DNA from: CAG-411 sp963643465
GTDB lineage: Bacteria; Bacillota; Clostridia; Lachnospirales; Lachnospiraceae
NCBI GenBank assembly: GCA_963643465.1
Contig: CAVIJT010000011.1
Coordinates: 1-64,000, forward strand
Direction: 5' to 3'
DNA: 64,000 nucleotides
Positions within the stretch are counted from its first letter, which is position 1; every line of letters starts with the position of its first letter. The position numbers were made by a program, and so were the translations under genes. The notes under the pieces are model-generated. The model worked only from the letters and a program-made list of their open reading frames with translations. It had not been told where the DNA came from and ran no database searches. Below, piece after piece: positions 17,223 through 25,103 of this stretch.

Positions 17223-18032
17223 ATGCAGGAAATACATCCAATTAATCGTGAGAAAATAAAAGAAGCCTTTGCGGATTATACTGCAAAATATAACGTTGAG
17301 GATGCAAAGGTTCATTTGAAAATTAGTCATACTTACCGGGTAGCAGTTCTTTGTGAAAAAATAGCAAAAAGTCAAAAATGCAATGAAAGAGAAGTGGATT
17401 TTGCATGGCTTTCCGGGATGCTTCATGATGTGGGAAGATTTGAACAGTTGCGAAAATATGGCACATTCATTGATGCAAAATCAGTGGATCATGCAGGATT
17501 AAGTGCAGATTTGATGTTTGGAAAAGCGGAGGGGGAATTCCAAACGGAATGCTATTATCCACAGAAACTTCGAAACTATGTGGAAGAATGTCTTTCTTTG
17601 GAGGAGAGAATGTGGATGGAGCAAATCGTAAGATGGCATAGTGCATATGTACTTCCGGAGGAACTTTCTAAGGAGGAACTATTTTTTGCTAATATTCTTA
17701 GGGATGCAGATAAAATTGATATTTTAAAAGTAAATGTGGAAACACCTTTAGAACAAATCTATAATGTTTCAACAGATCAAATAAAAAATAGTGTAGTAAC
17801 ACCTGAAGTGATGGATGCTTTTGCAGAAAGACGGACCATTCTTAGGAGTTTGAAAAAAACACCAGTGGATCATATAGTAGGTCATATGGCGTTGGTATTT
17901 GGGTTGGTTTTTCCGGAAAGTTTAGAAATTGTAAAACAACAGGGATATTTGGAAAAGATGCTGTCTTTTTCTTCTGAGAATGCAAAAACACAGGAGCAGT
18001 TTGCAAAATTGCGCCGTATTCTTGAACAGTAG
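17223..18032 (+). CDS. HD-domain phosphohydrolase
   Basis: A 269-residue cytoplasmic protein. The HD metal-site pattern is visible: H in ISHTYRVAVLCEKIA (about residue 36), the HD pair in SGMLHDVGRFEQ (about 68-69), a further H/D segment VDHAGLSADLMF, and the distal Asp in ANILRDADKIDIL. This is the layout of small HD hydrolases acting on nucleotides or phosphoesters; the substrate cannot be told. AGGAAGG upstream supports the ATG. The gene stands alone and converges on fic, with a shared hairpin terminator. Confidence 0.88.
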   Translation: MQEIHPINREKIKEAFADYTAKYNVEDAKVHLKISHTYRVAVLCEKIAKSQKCNEREVDFAWLSGMLHDVGRFEQLRKYGTFIDAKSVDHAGLSADLMFGKAEGEFQTECYYPQKLRNYVEECLSLEERMWMEQIVRWHSAYVLPEELSKEELFFANILRDADKIDILKVNVETPLEQIYNVSTDQIKNSVVTPEVMDAFAERRTILRSLKKTPVDHIVGHMALVFGLVFPESLEIVKQQGYLEKMLSFSSENAKTQEQFAKLRRILEQ

Positions 18033-18040
18033 AAATAAAT

Positions 18041-18074
18041 ATGAGAAATCCGCTCGATAGGGCGGATTTCTCAT
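18041..18074. terminator. Bidirectional hairpin between HD gene and fic (second copy of duplicated terminator)
   Basis: ATGAGAAATCCGC (18041-18053) pairs with GCGGATTTCTCAT (18062-18074). On the minus strand it overlaps the fic stop codon and is followed by a T-rich stretch. The 76-bp sequence 18041-18116 is repeated at 14388-14463. Confidence 0.75.
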
Positions 18075-19000
18075 GTTTCTGCGTTTATTTTAAAATATCG
18101 TAATACATTTTTGTATTCGTCTTGAAAGCTGAGACAAGTGTCTATAAGATAGGATTTCTCATTTCTATATTCTCGAAGTCCCCTATAGTAAAACAATTTT
18201 TTGTCATCAAAAATAATAAATGGAATAAAATTGTATTTTAGACATTCTTTAAATAGAAGTAGTCTTCCAACTCGCCCATTTCCATCTTGAAAAGGATGTA
18301 TTTCTTCAAATCTTACATGAAATTCCAAAAGATTTTCAAATGTTTTTGGGAACTTTTTATGATAAGAAGAAAGTAGTTTCTTCATTTCTGTTTCCACAAG
18401 TTCTGGTGCAACGGTTTCTCTGCCACCAACAGTATTTGGTATTGATTTATATTCGCCCACACGAAACCAATCTAGTTTTGCATCTTCTGTATGGCATTTT
18501 AAAATGTAATGTATTTTTTTTATTAAGTTCTCACTGACGGTATCTGTTGCGTGTTCAATGATAAAATCAAACGCATCAAAATGATTCACAGTCTCAATAA
18601 TATCATTTACTCTTGAAACAGTGTTTTCTAAACCAATAGTATTTGTCTCATAAATATATCTAGTTTGTTCTTCGGATAAAGTGCTGCCTTCCATATGATT
18701 GGAATTATACGCTAACTGTACTTGAGTTTGATGATATATGCCTCCTTTGATTTTATGCTCTTTTTCTACTTGAAAAATATGAAGAAGAGAATCCTCTTTT
18801 ACCTCATCAAGATTTTCCATGATATCACCCGGCTGGCAATGAAAATAGTTACATATATCAATAATTACACTTAATGATACTGTTTCATTTTTGGATAATT
18901 TTGCCATTGTTGCTGACGAGATGCCGATACCTTCTGCAAATTCTGTCTTTGAAATATTATTTTCCTTTAAGTAGTGAAATAATTTTTCATACGAAATCAT
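18071..19000 (-). CDS. Fic-domain protein (class II, with N-terminal HTH), putative AMP-transferase
   Basis: A 309-residue protein: an XRE-type helix-turn-helix at about 1-62 (KTEFAEGIGISSATMAKLSK), then a Fic domain. The catalytic motif HPFQDGNGRVGR is complete (H235, R243, R246). The inhibitory motif (S/T)xxxE(G/N) is present N-terminal to the Fic core as SNHMEG (S100, E104, G105), which defines class II self-inhibited Fic proteins. Family knowledge: such enzymes transfer AMP to Ser/Thr/Tyr of target proteins once inhibition is relieved; the target is unknown. No separate antitoxin gene adjoins it. It lies in an accessory region, and its 3' end is duplicated at 14418. Confidence 0.92.
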   Translation of the reverse strand: MISYEKLFHYLKENNISKTEFAEGIGISSATMAKLSKNETVSLSVIIDICNYFHCQPGDIMENLDEVKEDSLLHIFQVEKEHKIKGGIYHQTQVQLAYNSNHMEGSTLSEEQTRYIYETNTIGLENTVSRVNDIIETVNHFDAFDFIIEHATDTVSENLIKKIHYILKCHTEDAKLDWFRVGEYKSIPNTVGGRETVAPELVETEMKKLLSSYHKKFPKTFENLLEFHVRFEEIHPFQDGNGRVGRLLLFKECLKYNFIPFIIFDDKKLFYYRGLREYRNEKSYLIDTCLSFQDEYKNVLRYFKINAET

Positions 19001-19140
19001 AGTATATCATTCCTTTCATAGAATATTATACTACAAAGTTTTAAATTTATAAATAAAATACTTATGTTTTTTTAGATTTATAAAGAAATATGTTGTTCGT
19101 TTTTAGGACAAAAGAAAAGACATATTTACTAAGATGTAGA

Positions 19141-19183
19141 AGAGGATATACATAACTATGTAATGTGCAAATGTATATCCTCT
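19141..19183 (-). terminator. Hairpin after the DUF3169 gene
   Basis: AGAGGATATACAT (19141-19153) pairs exactly with ATGTATATCCTCT (19171-19183), loop 17 nt. It lies 22 bp past the stop of the minus-strand gene; only a weak T-rich tail follows. Confidence 0.6.
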
Positions 19184-19204
19184 TTATGTAATGTAATAAA
19201 GTGA

Positions 19205-20005
19205 TTATGATTGTGATTTAGAAAGTTTGTTTGCTTTTGTCAGATAGGACAGGGTAGACACAAACCAGATAATACCTACAAGCAACACTGGGAAAAATCC
19301 GGTATGGAATACGGTGCTGGTAAAAAAGGTAAAAATCCAAAGTGCCATACAAGTATTTGAAGTGCATTTAAAAGAATGAAAAGCCGCTTGATAAATATAA
19401 AATCGTTCCATTTCATCACAGCTATTCAGCCATTCTTTTTGAAATCCTGTGTCATAAATACTTCCCTTTTTCTCTGGGTTAATGACTTTCTCTAAATTGA
19501 TTACTTTTCGTTGTGAAATCATTGTAAAAAAGATACTGTAAAATAAAGAACCAATATTCAGTATGAACCAAATTCCAAAATGTAGACTGGAAAAATGTTC
19601 TGTGGCATCAAGGAGAGAAAAAGAAATGCCAAACAGTATCAATAATAAAATAAAGGAAAGGTTGCTTATGGAAAGAGAAATACCAAGAAAATGTTCCATT
19701 TTATCATAGTTCTCGTTGATATCCCCGTTCCAATGAGCCTTTTGTGCCAATCCCTTACGGTAAAAATTTATAAAGAGAATGGTGGCAATGGCGCAGACAA
19801 AACACTGGATAACTGGCAAAATAGACACCATAGTAATAGTTACATTTTTGTAGGATAATCCCTGAAAGAAATCCTCGCAAAAAACAGAACCAACACCTCC
19901 CAAAGCACCGATTACCATAGAACATAACATAATAATATAAAATTTCTTTTTGGCTTTCTTATCTTCTTCAATAATTTTTTGTAATTGTTTCATTTCTTCA
20001 TTCAT
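19205..20005 (-). CDS. DUF3169-family integral membrane protein
   Basis: A 266-residue membrane protein. A charged N-terminus (MNEEMKQLQKIIEEDKKAKK) is followed by about six hydrophobic segments, near 22-40, 52-78, 112-130, 140-162, 208-228 and 232-252. The start and membrane pattern match DUF3169, a family usually encoded next to a small XRE regulator, as here (104 bp downstream of that gene, same strand). Function unknown. The regulator and this gene probably form one operon controlled by palindromes at 20364-20415. Confidence 0.75.
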   Translation of the reverse strand: MNEEMKQLQKIIEEDKKAKKKFYIIMLCSMVIGALGGVGSVFCEDFFQGLSYKNVTITMVSILPVIQCFVCAIATILFINFYRKGLAQKAHWNGDINENYDKMEHFLGISLSISNLSFILLLILFGISFSLLDATEHFSSLHFGIWFILNIGSLFYSIFFTMISQRKVINLEKVINPEKKGSIYDTGFQKEWLNSCDEMERFYIYQAAFHSFKCTSNTCMALWIFTFFTSTVFHTGFFPVLLVGIIWFVSTLSYLTKANKLSKSQS

Positions 20006-20052
20006 AATTTGTACCTAGCCTTTCATACACAAATTTTTTGCATTTGAAAGGC

Positions 20053-20087
20053 GCAAATCATAGGTTGAAAGGTGATTTGCATTTTTT
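20053..20087 (+). other. Terminator-like hairpin between XRE and DUF3169 genes
   Basis: GCAAATCA (20053-20060) pairs with TGATTTGC (20073-20080), followed by A and six T on the + strand. No + strand gene ends here, so it may stop antisense transcription, or serve as an RNA hairpin within the minus-strand operon. Confidence 0.5.
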
Positions 20088-20109
20088 ATCCTTTCTTTTG
20101 TTATTTCTT

Positions 20110-20316
20110 TCAACCTTCTTCTTCATATTGAAAAATATCTTCTACAGTTGCATGACAGGCCTTGGCAATCCGCAGGGCAACTGTAACAGAAGGAGAATAG
20201 TCTCCTCGTTCAATCTGGCTGATGGTTTGTCTGGAAACTCCCACTAATTGTCCCATCTCCTGTTGGTTCACACCAAGTTTTGCCCGGTATTCTTTTAGAT
20301 GATTATAAAGTGGCAT
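20110..20316 (-). CDS. XRE-family transcriptional regulator
   Basis: A 68-residue single-domain DNA-binding protein. The helix-turn-helix is clear: NQQEMGQLVGVSRQTISQIE, then SVTVALRIAKACHATVEDIF. GGGAG seven bases upstream sets the start at 20316; the open frame extends 29 codons further but includes a non-conserved hydrophobic stretch overlapping the operators. It resembles the small regulators paired with DUF3169 membrane proteins. Two palindromes lie 48-99 bp upstream and probably mediate autoregulation. Confidence 0.9.
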   Translation of the reverse strand: MPLYNHLKEYRAKLGVNQQEMGQLVGVSRQTISQIERGDYSPSVTVALRIAKACHATVEDIFQYEEEG

Positions 20317-20363
20317 GCAATCACTCCCTTCCCAAAAGATTGTGACAAAGATAATTTGCAAAA

Positions 20364-20381
20364 TGACAACTATTCTTGTCA
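20364..20381. promoter_or_regulatory. Palindromic operator, proximal copy
   Basis: TGACAACTATTCTTGTCA: a near-perfect dyad (one mismatch), 34 bp from a second copy. Likely binding site of the XRE regulator. Confidence 0.65.
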
Positions 20382-20397
20382 AAAACAGAATATCAGA

Positions 20398-20415
20398 TGA
20401 CAAGTATTCTTGTCA
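20398..20415. promoter_or_regulatory. Palindromic operator, distal copy, overlapping the -35
   Basis: TGACAAGTATTCTTGTCA is a dyad with arms TGACAAG/CTTGTCA. On the minus strand its edge forms a TTGACA -35 element with TATTCT 18 nt downstream, so binding would block the XRE/DUF3169 promoter. Confidence 0.7.
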
Positions 20416-20462
20416 ACATCTTTTTGGAAATATTTTATATTTCGTTTGAGGAAAAATAGACA

Positions 20463-20491
20463 TTGACGAAAATTTAACTAAGTCTTATAAT
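20463..20491 (+). promoter_or_regulatory. Predicted promoter of serC-serA
   Basis: TTGACG (20463-20468), 17-nt spacer, TATAAT (20486-20491). It leaves a leader of about 150 nt before serC. Confidence 0.7.
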
Positions 20492-20513
20492 GGAGAAGAT
20501 GTGTTATTATATG

Positions 20514-20545
20514 ATGTTAGGGGCAAAATACCTTTGCCTCAACAT
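20514..20545 (+). other. Leader stem-loop before serC
   Basis: ATGTT/AACAT and GGGGCAAA/TTTGCCTC form one hairpin early in the serC leader. Its core GGGCAAAATACCTTTG recurs with one change in the leader of the GH13 gene (30130-30145). No T-box or other known riboswitch motif is seen. Confidence 0.5.
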
Positions 20546-20650
20546 TTGAACGAAAATCACAGCCAATGTGACTGCGAGAAATAAGGATAAGATTACCTTT
20601 TGCACCATGCCAAATTGCTAGGTAATCAAGAGAATGAAGGAGGATTCAAG

Positions 20651-21733
20651 ATGGGAAGAGTTTATAACTTTTCAGCAGGTCCGGCAGTATTGCCAGAGGA
20701 AGTATTGAAAGAAGCAGCAGACGAGATGTTAGATTATCAGGGAACTGGTATGTCCGTAATGGAGATGAGCCACAGATCCAAAGCATATGACGACATCATT
20801 AAGACAGCAGAGAAGGATTTAAGAGATCTGATGAACATTCCAGATAACTACAAGGTATTGTTCTTACAGGGTGGAGCTTCTCAGCAGTTTGCAGCCATTC
20901 CTATGAACTTGATGAAAAACAAGGTTGCTGACTATATCATTACTGGTCAGTGGGCAAAAAAAGCATACCAGGAAGCACAGAAATATGGAAAGGCAAATGC
21001 CATTGCTTCTTCGGAGGATGAGACTTTCTCTTATATCCCAGATTGTAGCGACCTTCCAATCAGCGAAGATGCAGATTATGTATATATTTGTGAGAACAAT
21101 ACTATTTATGGTACAAAATTTAAGACATTACCTAATACAAAAGGAAAGACTTTAGTTGCAGACGTTTCTTCTTGCTTTTTATCAGAGCCTGTAGACGTTA
21201 GCAAGTACGGTATTATCTACGGTGGCGTACAGAAGAATATCGGACCTGCTGGTGTGGTAATTGCTATTGTTCGCGAAGATTTAATTACAGATGATGTATT
21301 AGAAGGAACACCTACTATGCTGAAGTATAAGACTCAGGCAGATAACGATTCTCTTTATAATACACCTCCATGTTATGGAATTTATATCTGTGGTAAGGTA
21401 TTCAAGTGGTTAAAGAAGATGGGCGGACTTGAAGTAATGAAACAGAAGAATGAAGAGAAAGCTAAGATTCTTTATGATTATTTAGATGAGAGCAAGCTCT
21501 TTAAAGGAACTGTTCGCAAGGAAGACCGTTCTCTTATGAACGTACCTTTTGTAACAGGTGACAAAGATTTGGATGCTAAATTTGTAGCAGAAGCAAAAGC
21601 AGCAGGATTTGAGAATCTAAAAGGACACAGAACAGTTGGTGGTATGAGAGCCAGCATTTACAACGCTATGCCTAAGGAAGGTGTAGAGAAGTTAGTAGAG
21701 TTTATGAAGAAATTCGAAGCAGAGAATGCGTAG
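20651..21733 (+). CDS. serC: Phosphoserine aminotransferase
   Basis: PLP enzyme converting 3-phosphohydroxypyruvate and glutamate to phosphoserine, the second step of serine synthesis. The 360-residue protein starts MGRVYNFSAGPAVLPEEV and carries FLQGGASQQF and the PLP-lysine segment YGGVQKNIGPAG, all typical. AAGGAGG at 20637-20643 puts the start at 20651 rather than 17 codons upstream. serA follows after 118 bp containing a hairpin, so the first two steps of serine synthesis form one unit. Only the phosphatase (SerB) is missing here. Confidence 0.96.
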   Translation: MGRVYNFSAGPAVLPEEVLKEAADEMLDYQGTGMSVMEMSHRSKAYDDIIKTAEKDLRDLMNIPDNYKVLFLQGGASQQFAAIPMNLMKNKVADYIITGQWAKKAYQEAQKYGKANAIASSEDETFSYIPDCSDLPISEDADYVYICENNTIYGTKFKTLPNTKGKTLVADVSSCFLSEPVDVSKYGIIYGGVQKNIGPAGVVIAIVREDLITDDVLEGTPTMLKYKTQADNDSLYNTPPCYGIYICGKVFKWLKKMGGLEVMKQKNEEKAKILYDYLDESKLFKGTVRKEDRSLMNVPFVTGDKDLDAKFVAEAKAAGFENLKGHRTVGGMRASIYNAMPKEGVEKLVEFMKKFEAENA

Positions 21734-21753
21734 TATCATTACATAGACAAAAC

Positions 21754-21785
21754 GAAACAGGATAGAGGATGCTTTATCCTGTTTC
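21754..21785 (+). terminator. Hairpin between serC and serA
   Basis: GAAACAGGAT (21754-21763) pairs with ATCCTGTTTC (21776-21785), followed by ATTTTAAATGTTTT. Possibly a partial terminator that sets serC above serA. Confidence 0.6.
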
Positions 21786-21851
21786 ATTTTAAATGTTTTC
21801 AGTAATTGGGCAATTGCCCCAAGAAAGATAGAAGAGAAAGGAAAGAATAAA

Positions 21852-23015
21852 ATGATTAAAGTAAATTGCTTAAATCCAATCGCAAAGTGCGGTTTAGACT
21901 TATTTTCAGATAATTATGAGATGACAGATAATTTTGCAGATGCACAGGCAGTATTAGTAAGAAGTGCAGCAATGCATGATATGGAACTTTCTGATAACTT
22001 GCAGGCAGTAGCAAGAGCTGGTGCTGGTGTCAACAACATTCCTTTGGATAAATGTGCAGAACAGGGTATTGTAGTATTCAATACTCCAGGTGCTAACGCA
22101 AACGGTGTAAAAGAACTTGTAATCGCTGGTTTAATGCTTGCTTCTCGTGATGTAAAAGGCGGAATGAACTGGGTAGATGAGAACAAGGACAATGAAAACA
22201 TTGGAAAAGACATGGAAAAGGCAAAGAAGGCATTTGCTGGTACAGAGATTCAGGGCAAGAAACTTGGTGTAATTGGTCTTGGAGCAATCGGTGTATTAGT
22301 TGCTAACGCAGCTACACACCTTGGTATGGAAGTAATCGGTTGCGATCCTTTCCTTTCTGTACAGCATGCTTTGAATCTTTCCAGAAGTGTAAAGATTGTT
22401 AAGACAAATGAGGAAATTTTCAAAGAGTGTGACTACATTACTGTTCACGTACCTGCATTAGACAGCACAAAGGGCATGATTAACAAAGATAGCATGGCTA
22501 TGATGAAAGATGGCGCAATCGTTCTTAACTTTGCAAGAGACGTTTTAGTGAACGATGATGATATGGTAGCTGCTTTAGAGAGTGGTAAGATTAAGAAGTA
22601 TGTAACAGATATTCCAACTGCAAAGATTGCTAAGGCAAAGAATGTAGTTGCATTCCCTCACTTGGGAGCATCTACTGCAGAGTCAGAAGATAACTGTGCA
22701 GTTATGGCAGTAAATGAACTTAGCGACTTCTTTGAGAATGGTAACATCAAGAACTCTGTAAACTATCCTGCATGTGATGCTGGTGTATGTGACAGTGCCT
22801 CTCGTGTGGCTATTTGCCATAAGAATGTACCAAACATGTTGACACAGTTTACTGCTGCTTTCTCTGCAGAAGGTATCAATATTGATAACTTTGTAAATAA
22901 GTCAAGAGGCGAATACGCATACTCTATCGTAGATGCTGCCGCTGCCGCTTCAGATGCTATTGTTGAGAAGTTGAATGCAATTGATGGAGTATTAAAAGTT
23001 AGAGTGGTAAAATAA
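21852..23015 (+). CDS. serA: D-3-phosphoglycerate dehydrogenase
   Basis: NAD-dependent first enzyme of serine synthesis, oxidising 3-phosphoglycerate. The 387-residue protein has the substrate-domain segment ARAGAGVNNIPLDKC, the Rossmann motif GVIGLGAIGVLVANAA, the C-terminal catalytic-domain helix FPHLGASTAESEDNC, and a short C-terminal ACT domain (about 315-387; FSAEGINIDNFVNKSRGEYA), the usual place for serine feedback. It is the short Clostridia/Bacteroides-type form. AGAAAGGAAAG upstream supports the ATG. A terminator follows at 23122. Confidence 0.95.
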   Translation: MIKVNCLNPIAKCGLDLFSDNYEMTDNFADAQAVLVRSAAMHDMELSDNLQAVARAGAGVNNIPLDKCAEQGIVVFNTPGANANGVKELVIAGLMLASRDVKGGMNWVDENKDNENIGKDMEKAKKAFAGTEIQGKKLGVIGLGAIGVLVANAATHLGMEVIGCDPFLSVQHALNLSRSVKIVKTNEEIFKECDYITVHVPALDSTKGMINKDSMAMMKDGAIVLNFARDVLVNDDDMVAALESGKIKKYVTDIPTAKIAKAKNVVAFPHLGASTAESEDNCAVMAVNELSDFFENGNIKNSVNYPACDAGVCDSASRVAICHKNVPNMLTQFTAAFSAEGINIDNFVNKSRGEYAYSIVDAAAAASDAIVEKLNAIDGVLKVRVVK

Positions 23016-23121
23016 TTTTTTTGGTATAGATTGCGTTTCTAATTAATTTTGTTTACGAAATCGTTAAATGAGTACCCCCTTACTAGATGAAGGGATTAAC
23101 CATAAATAAATATATTGTAGT

Positions 23122-23169
23122 AGAAGGGACAAGAAACATGAATGTGTGGCTGGTCCCTTTTTTTATTTA
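23122..23169 (+). terminator. Intrinsic terminator after serA (first copy of a duplicated terminator)
   Basis: AAGGGAC pairs with GTCCCTT, followed by a T-run. The whole hairpin including its loop (ACATGAATGTGTGGCT) recurs at 24937-24985 with only a few differences. The 23016-23121 stretch before it holds a CCCTT/AAGGG mini-hairpin and nothing else of note. Confidence 0.85.
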
Positions 23170-23253
23170 TCAAAACGTGGATTGTATTTTAGGGACTGAT
23201 ATGTTATGCTAGTTATTGTAATTTACATATATCTGTAAATACTCTTTTAGTTC

Positions 23254-23331
23254 TTTCGTAGTTTCTACGAAAATTATCACAAATTTACTTAACTAAAAAC
23301 ATGGACACACTGTAAAGCGATTTGCTATAAT
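23254..23331 (+). promoter_or_regulatory. Predicted promoter and short palindrome upstream of the Rpn-family gene
   Basis: TGGACA (23302-23307), 18-nt spacer, TATAAT (23326-23331). Upstream lies a perfect hairpin TTTCGTAG-TTT-CTACGAAA (23254-23272). The leader of about 215 nt holds two more hairpins, one at 23433-23455 around CTCATGAATGAG and AGTGGACTTGTCCACT at 23470-23485. Confidence 0.5.
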
Positions 23332-23548
23332 ATGAGTAGATGGTTAAGATACATGTCATATGCGAGAATATGCACAGATGTGTAAGGAGAATTGTTGAAA
23401 AATATGCAACACGCATCTAGCAACCAAAGAGGAGCAAGTCTCTCATGAATGAGGGATTTTGGGATTTGAAGTGGACTTGTCCACTTTGTTCTGTTCTCAT
23501 AATTATTCTTTTCCTTGCAGTTTGTTCACAAAGAAAGGAAAACTTTAT

Positions 23549-24415
23549 ATGACAAAAGGAAACAGAATTTATAAGGACAGGCTTTTTAAATTTGTATTTA
23601 ACGATAAGGCAAAGTTATTATCGCTCTATAATGCATTGAATCATTCCGATTACAAAGATGCAGATGCACTCGAAATTAATACGTTGGAAGATTTTATTTA
23701 TATTGGAATGAAGAATGATATTTCATTTATTTTAGATTCGGATATGTGTTTGTACGAACATCAAAGCACGTATAATCCTAACATGCCTTTGAGAGGACTT
23801 TTTTACTTTTCTGAGTTGTTTCAGAAGTTTGTAGAAGAAAAGGGGTATAATATCTATAGTTCCACATTATTTACACTTCCTACGCCACGTTTTGTTGTGT
23901 TTTATAATGGAGATGATTCTATACCGGAACGTAGTATATTGAAACTTAGTGATTCTTTTGAAAATAAGAAAAGTGGTGGTTGCTTAGAAGTAGAAGCGCT
24001 TTTGTTAGATGTAAATGTTGGGAAAAATCTGGAACTGATGAAAAGTTGTCGTTATATGCAGGAATATGCAACTTTTGTAGGAAAAGTAAAAGATTATACA
24101 AAGCAGTATAAGGAATTAGATTGTGCAATTAACCATGCTATTAATTACTGTATTGATCGCGATATTATGAAACAGCTCTTATTAAAGCATAAAGCGGAGG
24201 TGGCAAGATTGATATTTAGAGAATTTGATGAAGCAGAATATATACGTTTGGTAGAAAGAGACACAGAAAACAAAATTGCTGTTTATAAAGAGGAAATTGC
24301 TTTACAAAAAAAGCAATTATCTGAACAAAGTGAGCAACTTTCCAAAAAGGATGAACAGTTGACAAAGTATAAACTTATGTTACAAGAGCATGGACTGTTA
24401 CCGACTGAGGAATGA
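23549..24415 (+). CDS. Rpn/YhgA-like PD-(D/E)XK nuclease-fold protein
   Basis: A 288-residue protein of the group often annotated as Rpn-family nuclease or putative transposase. Visible: the N-terminal DRLFKFVFNDKAKLLSLYNAL typical of the group, a core in which DISFILDSDMCLYEHQST gives the D...ExQ catalytic pattern, RFVVFYNG, and a C-terminal Gln/Lys/Glu-rich coiled coil (about 245-280). GAAAGG upstream sets the start at 23549. Family knowledge: related proteins promote recombination or act as DNA nucleases. It sits in a 1.8-kb insert between two copies of one terminator, which fits an acquired gene. No terminal inverted repeats or partner transposase seen. Confidence 0.75.
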   Translation: MTKGNRIYKDRLFKFVFNDKAKLLSLYNALNHSDYKDADALEINTLEDFIYIGMKNDISFILDSDMCLYEHQSTYNPNMPLRGLFYFSELFQKFVEEKGYNIYSSTLFTLPTPRFVVFYNGDDSIPERSILKLSDSFENKKSGGCLEVEALLLDVNVGKNLELMKSCRYMQEYATFVGKVKDYTKQYKELDCAINHAINYCIDRDIMKQLLLKHKAEVARLIFREFDEAEYIRLVERDTENKIAVYKEEIALQKKQLSEQSEQLSKKDEQLTKYKLMLQEHGLLPTEE

Positions 24416-24479
24416 TTTTGAAGTATAAATACAAAAAGTTATAGTAATTTAGAGTTTTTGGAAAGGGGGAGAGTATAGT

Positions 24480-24920
24480 ATGCGAAAAAAAGTTGTGGGT
24501 TTGTTTTGTGGAGCAATTCTTATGGGCTTCAGTGTAGGAATTGTGGCAACAATTGCAAATGGCAAAATACAAGGTTTAAATGTTGTTGCACAAACAAAGA
24601 AGCAGGATAATTCGTTGGTCTCTTGGGATTATGGCAAAGAGGCTGTTACCATTTCGGAGCATGAGCGTGCTATTTTAGATGACGATGTCTGGAGTTGTAC
24701 CCAAGATGGTAAGATTTATGTGTATTGTTGCAATACAAAAGAAACAATGGAGATATGTGAAGAAAATGCCAAGGAGTATCTTTCGCTGCCACAGGGAACC
24801 TATAAACTGTATTCTTTACAGAGTGATGGAAGTAGAATGGATGTAAGTGCATATCTTTCAGTGGAAACCTATTACGATGGAACAGAACAGGAAGGTGTAA
24901 TTTCTATTAACGAATATTAG
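24480..24920 (+). CDS. Small exported protein of unknown function
   Basis: A 146-residue protein with a signal peptide or N-terminal anchor (about 1-27, VVGLFCGAILMGFSVGIVATI). The rest is a small domain with paired Cys (WSCT, YCCN, EICEEN) and a tyrosine-rich C-terminus. GGGGGAG precedes the ATG. It lies 64 bp after the Rpn-like gene and probably shares its transcript. I do not recognise the family. A duplicated terminator follows. Confidence 0.7.
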   Translation: MRKKVVGLFCGAILMGFSVGIVATIANGKIQGLNVVAQTKKQDNSLVSWDYGKEAVTISEHERAILDDDVWSCTQDGKIYVYCCNTKETMEICEENAKEYLSLPQGTYKLYSLQSDGSRMDVSAYLSVETYYDGTEQEGVISINEY

Positions 24921-24936
24921 ACTTTCATTTTATGGA

Positions 24937-24985
24937 AGAAGGGACAAGTAACATGAATGTGTGGCTTGTCCCTTCTTTCTATTTT
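24937..24985 (+). terminator. Intrinsic terminator (second copy of duplicated terminator)
   Basis: AAGGGACAAG pairs with CTTGTCCCTT, followed by CTTTCTATTTT. Same stem and loop as 23122-23169. Confidence 0.85.
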
Positions 24986-25001
24986 ACGAGAGTTTCTGTA
25001 G

Positions 25002-25030
25002 TTGCGAAAGCTAGTAAAAGAGAGTAAAAT
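25002..25030 (+). promoter_or_regulatory. Predicted promoter of tilS-hpt-ftsH
   Basis: TTGCGA (25002-25007), 17-nt spacer, TAAAAT (25025-25030). Confidence 0.6.
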
Positions 25031-25103
25031 AAAAATCACATTCAGCAGCGACCTGTGAACCGTAATATTTCAGCAGAAAGGGCAAAGGAGTAAAAAGGAA
25101 ACC

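Noticed and set aside
23459..23548. N-terminal extension of the Rpn-like protein from a TTG
   Set aside because: It would run through palindromic leader sequence with no ribosome site; the ATG at 23549 has GAAAGG at the right distance and the family N-terminus.
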